This document shows, piece after piece, positions 37,465 to 48,453 of a stretch of 64,000 nt of DNA (the first letter of the stretch is position 1; each line of letters starts with the position of its first letter). The stretch is taken from the NCBI GenBank assembly GCA_008921705.1, contig VFFE01009205.1:553025-617024 (forward strand). Direction: 5' to 3'. Origin of the DNA: Burhinus oedicnemus. Taxonomy: Eukaryota; Chordata; Aves; Charadriiformes; Burhinidae. The notes beneath the pieces are model-generated. The model did not search any database. It was not told where the DNA came from and saw only the letters and a list, made by a program, of their open reading frames with translations. The translations under genes were made by a program, and so were the position numbers.

Positions 37465-40400
37465 CCCAAATTAGTGGATAACCCTAGCCAAGGGTAAACA
37501 TGGAAAAAGTCTTTTAGTGCATCCTGAAATTCCAGAGGATAAAAAAATCTTAGTCTTTATATGCATGTTTATGTATATAACAGAGTTAAAGCTTTTAAAA
37601 CAGATATAGGCATCCCATGGGTTGTCCACAGGACAAAATAAGCTATCATCTAAAATGTAAGTATCAGTATAAGTGTCAACAAAACATTGCTAATGAAGTA
37701 AAAGATAAAGAGAAAAAAGAAATGAAAGCAGATGAAATATGTGCCTTAGAAGGATTGTCACTACTATTAAGAAAAAAAAAAGTGAAGCAGAACTGTCCCC
37801 TCTTATCTATAATCTAGTTTTACTTTGTTTCTTGTTATTTATACACATGCTTTCCACTTCTTGTTACTTCGTTTTTTCAGACCCGTATTTTCAAATGCAC
37901 TGTCTTTTTGTCACTCAATAGCCCAAACTATTCCAGATACCCAAGTATGTTCTTTAGATAGATGAATAACGAGTGTAGAGTTTTTCACATGTGGTATCTA
38001 AAATGTAAGAACTAGAGCTGAAATGTGCTGTTGTCTAAAAGTTTCTGTATCTGCCATTTAAAAAAGAACATCTTCATAAAGTCACTGTCACCCATATGAA
38101 TACTTCTGTGTGGTTTGGTAGGAAGAATCCGGTGTCTGCTGTTCAAGGGGGGATATCGCAGCAGTTTGGATGTGCCTGGGAAGGGCTTACTGTGCTCAGA
38201 GCAGGGCTACTGCTTCTGCCCTGCTAAAGCAGGGAGGGCCAGATGAACTCCTAGTAAATAGTTTCCGTTGTATATCTACAAAAAAACCCCCAACACACTA
38301 ACTGTCAGCCTAAAATAACTCAGGCCCCCAGAACTTTGGCCGTATTTGTAGTGCATGGGCAATATTTTCAAATGCACAGTGTTTGGCCTAATGATCTTCC
38401 TGTTTAACACACTTCTGAACCTTGCATGAGCTTAGTGGAAACAAACTGAAGCAAACTGCCAACAAGTTAGAAAAATTATGATCAAGTCTATGCTGGTGTA
38501 TACATCCAGTATTCCAAATATTCCACGCTGCAGCCACCGAGGTCAGTCCAACATATTTTATCAATTTTAACGTGTGAATTAATCCAAGTTCTTCACGTAC
38601 TTCAGATTTAGCAGCAATGGATCAGTGAAGTCATTACATTCTTTTTTTTATTTTTATATGATGGGCTTGTTAGACCTTAAGTCTCTGGTGACAGCAATAA
38701 ATATCCATCATTAGGTATGAGTGATTATGACAGGCTGTTCTAGTTCTGCCCATGAAAGATCGTTTCCTTCTGGGAGCCACAAGGAATGCAACTGATGGAG
38801 GAAAAAACTTCTTCTTGGTAAACTTAAAATGCATAAATCAAATTTTTTGATCCTAATGTTTGTTGTGGTAATTTTCAATCGCATAAAATTAGGCATTGAT
38901 ATTGTCTGTTTCTGTAAAATTTGAAAATCCTACAGGAGCAGCCCTGCTCGGGCGCCGGCTTTCCTTGAGGCTCAGCTGCCCCAGCTGCCTGCAGCCACAG
39001 GAGCGAACCCCCTCCCCGCTTCTCACTGCTTTTAACTGTGCTAGTGGAAAGCTCTCAAATACTGCAGTGAGGAATAAACCTGCAAGGGCTCAGACCTGAA
39101 CCAGTCCCGGAGCGTTGGGTCTCTCAGCTGGGTGCATTTCAGGCCACAGCGGTGGAAGCAGGGCAAGAAAGAAAGGCAGTGTCAGGCAGACAGGCTTTTC
39201 CTTGCAACATGAGTTGCTTGGCCCAACCTCAGTTACAAGAACCACCTCAAGTGGATCTGGAAGAAGATGGTACAAGTATTAAATAAAAGCAGGCATAGGT
39301 GTCACGCTCCATGTTGGAAAACGGTAACGCAGTTTGAACTGTGACTCATTGCTGCTGCTGGCTAAAAACTGGGTTTTGTCTTGCTCAGCAGCATTCTAAA
39401 GAATTCTGTGCAATTCTGGTTCAGAGTGAAAAACCCTTGGGTTTAAGAAAGGGGAAGTGGATCATGGGGGGAAATTATTTTTGACCTATGAATATATATC
39501 ATTAAAAACAATGTTTCATTTCAGTGTCAAGATCTGGATTCTTATTTTATAGAAAACACTTGTAAAGAAAAGTAAAAGAAAAATGAAGCCTCCCCAAAAT
39601 GATTGTTTTAAACTTTTTAGACTACAGAAGGATCCTTACCAAAATAACACATATTCATGAAAAGCTTTGATGTTCCAAAGGAGCATTCATCCCCAGCCAC
39701 ATCTGCAAAATCAAATGGAAAAATGTCTTCCAGCTACACCGAGTTCTTCATTTTACTCATGCAAAGATGAGTCCAGCCTACCCAGGGTATTGAAGAGAAG
39801 GCCAAGTTCTCCTGCAGCTCCCAGTAAATACTGGCTTCTTATGCAGGCGGCTAAGGAGAAAAGCCAACGTCTGTTCCCTCCTGCTACTGCTGAGCAGGAC
39901 CCTGTGAAGTGCCATTCGAGACACCAGCTGAATGTAGTGTTTCAGGACACAGAAATCCTCTGACCACCTCTTTGCTTCACCCTCTTCCACTCCATGGTTC
40001 CCACCGTCTTCATCTGTGCTTTTTCCTCAGCTAATTTATGTGAGCTTAGCTTGGCTTTTGCCGTGTTCTGTTTTGACATTATTGACCATTTTGGGTGGTG
40101 ACAAACAACTGAACAATATCAATAACAATTTATTGGGTACTCTAATTAATGAATTTACCCTGTGACCCAGCTACAGGCACAACTGTGTGTTCAGTATAAG
40201 CCTCCGGGCAGAGGAGCAGCAGTCAAAAACTCACGTGCTGTGTTCAGACGAAGCAGCCTATGAATTCTTCTTACATTTCAAAAGACCAAGGAACACAAAA
40301 ACCTCAGAAATTATCATGGTACTGTTGATTTCATAAGAGTTGTAATGACTTAAATGCAGAGCAAACCTTTCAAATAATCAAGTAAGTTTTCTAACAATGA

Positions 40401-40811
40401 CCAAAACCTACAAAAGCGTCTTTAGTACATCTGACTACAACATACTTTATATTTCAGTTTAGGAACAAGTAGCTGAACTGATAGGAATATAGAAATGTTG
40501 GCTTTAAAGTAAAATATTGTAGCTGGGACAACAAATTTCATATGAAGTGGCAAAAAAGAAAAAAAAAGTCTGAGAAGTTGCAGTAAACTTCCACACCTGG
40601 AGCAGGAGCAACACTTAGAGCTGCAAGTGGCCATCCCCATCAGCCGCCCCCAGGTGTCTCTGTGTGCTGCCCCTGCCTCCACCCTCCCCAGGTAAGGCTT
40701 TGCGGCCCTGTTACAAATCTTTATTTCCGCATGAGTCCATTCTCAGAGATGCTTCTGCTACCCTGTGCTTCCATCAGCATCGCAGGGGCAGAGCCCCACT
40801 CTGGGACCACT

Positions 40812-40852
40812 GGGGGGAGGGGGGGGAATGGGGGCAGCCCCTTTCAGGGGGG
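40812..40852 (+). other. Strong potential G-quadruplex motif
   Basis: G runs of 6, 8, 5 and 6 separated by 1, 3 and 12 bases. It meets the four-tract pattern several ways on the plus strand. A weaker GG-rich tail (GGTGGTGTGG) continues to about 40860. Confidence 0.65.
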
Positions 40853-41640
40853 TGGTGTGGCCGAGCCTTTTGTTAAGCTGCTCACTGGGGAGACCTCGAT
40901 GGCTGATGCTGTAAGAGGCCTTGGGCCTGTTTCCATAGGGGTCTAGTGCATAAATGAAGGTGTTCCCAGTTCCTCATGAGGTGCTCTGGTCCTCCTTGGA
41001 GGGCTCGTGGGTGTGGGCTCTGGCCAGGGCCTCTAATCGGTGCTGCATGATTGCTGTTTGTTGTAGAAACAAAGCTAGAAATAGGTACAGCTACTTAGTT
41101 TCTTTGCTCCCATCTTGCGTGCACCCTGATGCCTGTAAGCAAAACCCAAGCGTAGGGCAGAGCAGCTCTGTCCTTCACTGCTGCATTGCTCCTTTTCTGA
41201 AGGGCTGCTGTAACAGCAGGAGAAGAATTATTGGTGTCATGGCAGGTTAAGACGGCAGGGAAGGAGCCTACTGACAGTTGGCTCCTGTCTAGCTGAATGG
41301 AATTTCATATATGCACATCTGCCTGGACATGGATACATATGTTCTCTTTAAGGCGGAAACATGTACGGGGGTCAGTTTGTACTTGCTCTCAAGAGCAGCA
41401 CCCCCACTTTTGGGTCCTGTTACGTATTTCATCACATTCTCATTGAACGTGTTTTTCATCTTCTCTGTTGCTATTTCGTTGTCTAAGTGGAAAGGAAATT
41501 CAATAGTTTGATTTTTTTAATTATTTTTTTTTTAGATTTTATTTTTATCTGAACTTTCAAACCCATGATACTCAAGTGGATTAGAAATTTGGCAAAATGA
41601 GTTCACCTGGTGGCTGGCTGCATGCATTCTACACAGATGA

Positions 41641-41710
41641 AAGCCCTGACCCTGCAAACACACTCCTGTCAGGAGTCCTTGATCTCATGGTAGTCCTTAG
41701 GACTCCTTGG
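41641..41710. repeat. Degraded palindromic repeat fragment with internal hairpin
   Basis: GCCCTGACCCTGCAAACAC is the family-like head. ACTCCTG (41662-41668) and CAGGAGT (41670-41676) form a 7-bp hairpin with a single-base loop. Confidence 0.4.
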
Positions 41711-43928
41711 ATTAGAAAAGAATTGCAGGATTAAGTCTTAGCAGTTCATTTGAAATATAAGACATTTGTTGGTTAATCTTGCAAAACAAGGCTCTCAAGT
41801 TTTCTTTTTCTTTAAAACAATATAAATATTCATTGAATCATGAAACTCAATGGACTCTTTCAGGAGAACCATGTGAAATTGAGGCAGCCGCAATAAAAAC
41901 TTGCATGATTTTTATCTCTTCCCATCAATATAGTAAGGGAGTCTATTTGCTAAGTTATGAATATATGATCCAAATGTTTGTGAAATGCCCAGAAGCTACC
42001 TCTGGAAAACTAAATAACAAATTCAGCTGTAGGGATCTGTGGCTGCATTTTCAGAAAGTTTGAGGATGTGGGTTTGGGTGGAATCGCCACCTGAAGAGAA
42101 TGAGTTGGAACCAGTGGGATCCCTCACCTCTGACGGTATAGCTGCAGAGAGCACAGCTGGTGTGCTTGGGGGCTGCCGGGCGTCCCGAGCCCTGTGTCAC
42201 TCTGTGTGCAGAGCTGCTGCACTGGTGCAGGCAATTAATAAGGGATCTGATTCTAAACTCAGTGATGTCAGCCAGGCTTTTCCCCAGATCCTAGTGCACT
42301 AATTCAATCCTAAACTTCTGATCATCTGCCCCTTTCTCAGAGCAACAGCAAGGGAAGTGTTTTCTGCTGGCAGGCTCGTCAGGCTTGGTGGCAGGGATCG
42401 GGGAAAGCAGTATGCACCCGCTGAGACCATGTGTCACTGATGCTGATTTCAGCACGTGAAGAGCTAGCCCTTCTCTGCTGTGGTGGTTGGGCAGTATGGT
42501 TTTTGGTCGGCTCTTCTTAACTAGCTGTTACTTACTGGTTTGTTTAGACTTTGGAAATGCACTGTATGCTGTACATGCAGGCAAATCGTGTAGAACTGGA
42601 AGGGAAGTGCTGGTCTGTCACCGAAAGCAACGTTGTTTGGGTATTGTCACATACTCCGAGCAATCTCTCTTGTGTACGGAATTCACTGCTCTAATTTTTT
42701 TTAAATGGCTAAATTACCAATGTGTTCATTTCAGGGCTGTGGGGCTCTCTCATGTGTAAACATTTATGAAACCATTATTTCTTCCCTTTTATTTGTTTTT
42801 TCTACGTAATATGAGAAATTTGGGTTTAATCATTGTAAGGGCTTGACTTGGATCGATAAAAACCAAGTGCTTTACAGTCTGATACTTCATCCTTCATTCA
42901 TGTCACCGCTCTACTTTTGTTTTGTTTCCCAGATCAGTCAGAGTTAAATCCAGACTGTCAGCTCTGACTTTGAACTTCCTGGCTCTTCTTACAAGAGTAC
43001 ATGTCTCTTTTTTTCTTGTTTATATTGATCTTATGATCTGACCTATGAAAGAGCGATTGGGAGGTTACAGAGACAAATTGTCACGCTGCCATGATGGGAT
43101 GCAGCAAGTAGAGGGAGCTGTAGAATAATGCAGCTGCTTTGCTTTGCTTCAGCTGAAGCCTCATACATGGGATCTGTTACTCTTTGGAGGTCTGGAGTCC
43201 TTTGCTGCTGGCCCCAAGCTTAGCTCTGCTCCACTTAATAAAACAAAACTGGAGAAATCTTCATCATAAACAGCAGGCAAAGATAATCCTGAGATTTTAG
43301 AGGCCTAGTGGGCTTGAGATAACGCTTGCAAGGCACAGAGGTGGTCAGAATATACAAGTCAGAAGACAGATGCCAGTAGGAATTAATGCTAAAAGTGTCT
43401 CAAAGTGGTGTTACACAGTACTAACTGATTTGGGAAAAATAATCAGCGTGTCCCAGGTACCTAGCTCAGGTGTGCAGGGAGCGATTGCATTTGGTTAGTT
43501 AACTTTCCAGTACTGCCATAAAAGCAGTATATATACACAAGGCTGTTCTTGGCCTTCCCCAACTGAAAATAAACCTGGGGGCTTTCAGGCACTGCAGGGG
43601 GGGCTTTCTTAAAGCCATGGCTGCTGCTAGAGTTTGAACTACTTGCTAGGGCTGAGCTGTTGTGAAAACCTGTCTTTTGGGTAAACTCAAAAACGCTTGG
43701 TAAATTTAGGAAAAGTGTAAATGTTGTACATTAGTAAATAGTATTCAAGAAAAAGTTAATGATCTTTAAACTTACACTGGTAAATTGTTTTCAAACAGCA
43801 GATTGTAAATGTTCTCTCCTGCTAATTGGAGATTTTTTTAATAGACGCATTAGGTTCATGCTGTAGTGTTCTTCTTAATCCTAACTGGTCTTGCTTTCCA
43901 TACAGAGAGATTATTTTGAAAAAACTCA

Positions 43929-43980
43929 TACTTGCAGGGTCAGAGTTCACTGACATCAATAAAGTTTATTCAGTGTCAGA
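43929..43980. repeat. Degraded palindromic repeat fragment
   Basis: ACTTGCAGGGTCAGAGTTC then CACTGACATCAATAAAGT follows the dispersed palindromic family pattern. Confidence 0.4.
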
Positions 43981-44985
43981 GAAATCAAAATAATGCCCCA
44001 TAGGTCTAGCAGTAAAACAAACAAAACAAGAGGCTTCTGCTCCCTGCTTATAAAACCTTCATATTTTCAGTTATGAAAACAACTTATGTAAAATGTGCCC
44101 AGTGAGCAGAGCTGGAGTGAGGCAGGGTATTACCCAGCACAGCCAGAGGCTGATCTACTGTAAACGTGATGATGGCAGAGACTGTTTTGCCTGCGTGGTT
44201 GTAAGACTGTGTGGGTTTCAGTACCCTTTATAATAATTTAAACTAACAAGACAAGTTAACTTAAACTAAACCATCAGTTGCTAAATTTAATTTGTGAATC
44301 TGATCGCTCGTTGTCAACAAACAATTGAAGTGATTAATAAAAATGGTATATTTGTATATTGGGACAGCTGTTAGTGCAGAGTAAAACTATTTTAGGTTGT
44401 TCTAAGCAAACTGGCTGTGAATATTTTGCTGTGAATAGTTTGTGGCTGCACTTAATCAAAACTAGTATCTTCAATATCTGTACTTCTAACATTGTATTGT
44501 TCTCACCATCTAGATTAGTAGATTTTTTCATACAATTTTCAAATTTTCATTTCACAAGTTCAGCGTTCATTCTGAATGAGTGTTCTCTAATACCCACCTA
44601 AGATTTGCCTTTACTGTGAAATGGTCTTCCCAGCACACTGATTTATTGCTGTTGTTGTAGAAAGCACGTAAACACAGCCAAAGTGAATTAGGTATTTTCT
44701 GAAGCAAATATTAATGAAAGAAGTTATCCATTTCCAGCAGCTCTGCATATATCGGGGAAAGCTTCCTAAGACTGAGCTGATTTTACATATACATTGGATA
44801 TTAACTGAATATTTGATTACATCTAATGAAACCCAGGCAGTTGTAGCTGTTTTGTCTGTAATACCAGCTAGCGTGTATGTACTTGGTAGTTCTGCTCTCC
44901 GAGACTGGTGTTTGGGCATCTCTGCAGTGGTATTCGACTGACAAGAAACTTTGTCTTTGAGAAGGGTCTGAGAAATGCTACTTAC

Positions 44986-45240
44986 AGAAGTGATGTACTA
45001 TACTGGCATCCTTTGCGGTTTGGTCCCCCACCTTCAGCCCAGGAACTGTAATTCTCATTAGTGTGGATAATCTGCTGTAGGTGCCTGTTGCTCTCAGACT
45101 GCTGCTGAGAGAGGAGTTTCCCATCGGAGCACGTCCTGGTCCGTAGGATGAACTCCCCACCGCCAGCTCGCTCAGTGGGCTTTGCTGGCCTCCACTGAAA
45201 CCCACACCCATGTCTTTGCCTGAGCTGACAACATGCTTTT
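44986..45240 (-). other. Exon-like segment on the minus strand, two open frames
   Basis: On the minus strand this 255-bp (85-codon) block runs from a weak acceptor (tgtctctag) to a consensus donor (TTCT|gtaagt). Two of three frames stay open. One reads Ser/Gly-rich (SLEKHVVSSGKDMGVG...), the other Gln/Arg-rich (LLSQQQSESNRHLQQI...). No family recognised. The upstream side on this strand is A-rich rather than pyrimidine-rich, which argues against a real acceptor. Could be chance. Confidence 0.17.
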
Positions 45241-45255
45241 CTAGAGACATGTTGG

Positions 45256-45279
45256 TTTTTTGTTTTTTTTTTTTTTTTT
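45256..45279 (+). repeat. T-rich tract
   Basis: T6, G, then T17. Confidence 0.85.
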
Positions 45280-45464
45280 CAAAGCTGCTATTCGCTATAT
45301 TCAAAAGAAGACGTTTCAGAGTGAATCAGTGGAATAATTTTCAGAGTCCAAGAGGGCTCTTCTAAGCCAGTCTCGTTTCCTGATCTGCAAGCCTGCGGAG
45401 AATACTCTGTATTATTGTGATTGTGCTGAAGTCTTGGACATGAGGTTTTAGTGTAAGCAAACAG

Positions 45465-45516
45465 GAGTAGCTCCACTTGCATTTCTCCTGATTTATGTAA
45501 GTGTAACTGAGCTCAA
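45465..45516. repeat. Degraded palindromic repeat fragment
   Basis: GTAGCTCCACTTGCATTTC, CTCCTGATTTATGTAAGTG and TAACTGAGCTCAAC match the best-known segment of the sauropsid palindromic family (ACTCCTGATTTACACCAGTG-like). Confidence 0.55.
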
Positions 45517-46184
45517 CATCTCTTTTTCAAAGACTAGTGCCTTGAAAGTGCTCTCTCTACCAAAGCGTAATCTGTAACATGCAGTTCTTGCCTTTTCTCT
45601 CTAAGTTTTTGCTAGGAGATGGCAACTTTGTGCGCTGTTGTAACAGCTTTGTTGCTTCTGTTTGAATTTTCTTGGAATTACTTGGCATGAAGTGGGACCA
45701 TCTCCCTTTTCACTCTGTATGTGTAACAAGGTTTAAGAGCACAAAGGCCCAGTGTTACATGAGCTAAGAAGGGCTGAACACAGAAGCCTTGAACTATGTC
45801 ATCCAAAGCAAAACTGGTGATGGAGCTGCTCGTGCCCCCTCTTTATACCCAAATTCTCACCAGGATCTGCGAGGCTCCATTAACATCAGCCTGCAGGATT
45901 GCACCTCCTGTTAGGAAATTGGTGCTAAAAGGATTGGATTGCTTTCTTGATCCCTTTGTGAGGGGAGTCGGTTGGTGTATTTTTAGACCATGGCACCTCT
46001 CTTAACGTTACGGGGCTGCGACTGAGGACTGAATTCAGAAGGCAGAGAGAGAACGGGGGCGGGATTCTGCATTTACCTCCACTCCCAGCACATTCTCTCA
46101 CCTCGATCCGGGATGGCAACGTGGCAGATATTTGTGCCATTCTGCACTAGTAACTTGCCCAGAAGCAGAAATTCTTATTTTTTT

Positions 46185-46910
46185 CACTAATGCTTTAATT
46201 GAATTTAAGGGATTGGTTATGTTTTGCAACGGCACAAATGCCACATCAATGATGTTCATTGAGAGAGATTATTATTGAGTGGATCAGATAAATATGGCCT
46301 ACAAATGTGCCGATTTACTCCAGCTTGTAAAACAAAACAGTTTACGTATACAATTCAAACATTCTTTCTCCTTTTTTCCCCTAACCACATCCCTTGTGTG
46401 CATAATTGAGATTTCCTTACCACCCAGAAGATAGCAAGGGAATTCTTTTGGGCTTGGGCTGTGTTTTAAGCGGGTGCAGCTGGAAGCGCAGCCGGGGAGC
46501 GCGGCGGCTGCCGCACACCTCCGGCAACGCTAGAGAGCAGGCTGGCACCGCTCTGCCGCTGCCGCCGCGCCGGCTGGGGCCCTGCGATCTGCTGGAAATG
46601 TAATAATTGCTCTTTTATTCTTTAATAAACACACGCCACATCATACAGAGAAACAAGGTGAGAGAACGAGAGAGAGGATATTGCCTTCTTCCACAAAGGG
46701 CTGCTCAGTTTTATTTTATACGCTGGGTTTTTTTGTACCAGCAGAACAGTCCTGTTATTTTAAATTACTCCTCCATCTTTCCTCCTCTTCCCCCCCTTTC
46801 AGTTAAATTAATGTATTGATTAGAGCCCATTAGTGCGTAATCGATTGTTAATTTGACTTATCTTACAAATCATGTTTATCTTTATCAATAAAAATATATT
46901 TTATTTTTTT
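46185..46910. promoter_or_regulatory. Candidate conserved non-coding cluster around a CpG islet
   Basis: AT-rich flanks with homeodomain, ONECUT/CUX-like (GTAATCGATTG near 46838-46848) and GATA-like words surround the CpG-rich islet 46470-46588. Texture suggests a developmental regulatory block; not measured. Confidence 0.3.
46470..46588. other. CpG-rich islet
   Basis: About 16 CpG dinucleotides in about 120 bp (GAGCGCGGCGGC, GCCGCCGCGCCGG). The flanks are AT-rich. It could be an unmethylated enhancer core or a minor promoter; no exon or donor follows convincingly. Confidence 0.6.
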
Positions 46911-47027
46911 TTTCACATCTCATTCCTGCAATAAACTGACGAAAAGCTGGGCACCCAGAATTAAGGCTGGAACTCCAGCTGCAGCTGCAGATGTAAAAAT
47001 ACAGACTGTGATAACTTGCACGTTATT

Positions 47028-47041
47028 AAAAAAAAAAAAAA
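47028..47041 (+). repeat. Poly-A run, 14 nt
   Basis: Uninterrupted A14 after GTTATT. Confidence 0.85.
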
Positions 47042-47531
47042 GATATAATTTGTAAGCAAATTGTTAGAGAAGAGATGGAATAAGTAGGATAAGTAGGCAA
47101 GTATGGAGGGAAATATGTGATTTTTTTCTGTTTGTTTTATTTTTTACTTCTTTTTTTCTGAACAGACAGGACTGGTCATTGTGATATCACTGAAATATGG
47201 CAAACATACTGCTTTGTGTGCCGGTGGTCTGGCACTGATCACTTAAGAAACAAAGCGACTTGTGTATCTGGACTTACAATCTGTGATCGTGTCCTTAGGA
47301 TGCTGTGTGCTTCTGCACTGGCCGCTCTGCAAACTTCCCAGCTGACTGTCGGTTTTCTTTCTGACGTAGCAAGAATGAAATATTTTAAATACTGAAGTTA
47401 TTTTTTAATTTTGAGGCCAGAAGGCATATGATACTTTTCAAGGCTAGGAGAGGAGATACCGACATTCAGGCAATAATCATTGTGCTTTATACAGGCAGGA
47501 TCCATGTAGATAGCAACTAATCCCCTCCACT

Positions 47532-47620
47532 GAGGCAAGTATTATTATTCCTGTGTTACGGATAAGAAAACTGAGATGAATAGTTAGTAGAAGAGCATAT
47601 ATTTATGTCAAAGTTAGGAC
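47532..47620 (+). repeat. MIR-like ancient SINE fragment
   Basis: The stretch TGAGGCAAGTATTATTATT, CCTGTGTTACGGATAAG, AAAACTGAGATGA parallels the conserved MIR core (ATTATCCCCATTTTACAGATGAGGAAACTGAG). Decayed beyond the first 50 bp. Confidence 0.5.
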
Positions 47621-48428
47621 AAAAAGTTTAAACCAGAGAAGCTCTGCATATAATGGGTAGTTACTGACAAAAATTAAGATAAAGTCTTGGTATTTGCATT
47701 TTTTCTTGATCTGTCTTTTGGAGACTAGAACTAGACTTGCTTGTGGGCTGCTTGGGGTTTTTTTCCCTAGTATTTACAGTAAACAATGTGTAAAATAACT
47801 GAAAATGCAGTGGTGACTGAAGGGAAAGAGAGAAGTGCTTTGGGTGGAGTGTGTGGAACTGTTTCAAGCAAAAAGCTCCTTTTCCCAAAAGCCTGAAGTA
47901 TTTTCCAAACAAAGAATTTTGAAATAACATTTTCACTTTAGAATCTCAAGTTCAATGAGAGTAGTTTTAAAAGGATATAAACCCACAAACAGTGAATGTG
48001 TAGGGGCAGCTTATTCCAACACAAACCGTTTTTAATTTTTTCCCTTTAATATTTTTCACTCCAGACAGGAGAAAACCCCCCAAAAAATCAATTCTTCTCA
48101 CAGTTTTCCTATAGATGGCTTTATTTTTCTCCAAATACGTTTTAACAGCAGACTCTGTGATCATCTAGTGCTGGATAGATACAATCCATATGTTTCTCCT
48201 TTTAGGAAATATGACTCTCATCTAACAGCTAAAAAGTAAAGGCCAGGAAGATTTGCAGAACCATATAGCTTATTAGCCCATAATCCATATTGGAGAAGAC
48301 ATTTGTACAGTACAAGATACGCTGTGCATGTGTGGACGCAGGCAGATTAGTCTCTAGCAAGTCTGCATAGCTGAAATTTCTCACCGAGAGTGATCACTGG
48401 GGAAGTTAGAACATGAAGGGCCAATCAC

Positions 48429-48453
48429 AACTGAAAAAATCTTTTTTTCAGTT
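48429..48453. other. Small A/T hairpin, 11-bp perfect stem
   Basis: AACTGAAAAAA (48429-48439) and TTTTTTCAGTT (48443-48453) with a 3-nt loop. Low complexity explains part of the stem. Confidence 0.5.

Larger units (their letters stand above)
32601..43000. other. Non-coding block, probably intron
   Basis: No supported exon. It contains candidate conserved elements at 32790-33010 and 36300-36700, several fragments of the palindromic repeat family (35749, 35985, 37421, 41641), a pair of 17-bp shared words at 37887 and 38364, a small perfect hairpin at 33420-33440 and a strong G-quadruplex motif at 40812-40852. The rest shows nothing recognisable. Confidence 0.4.
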
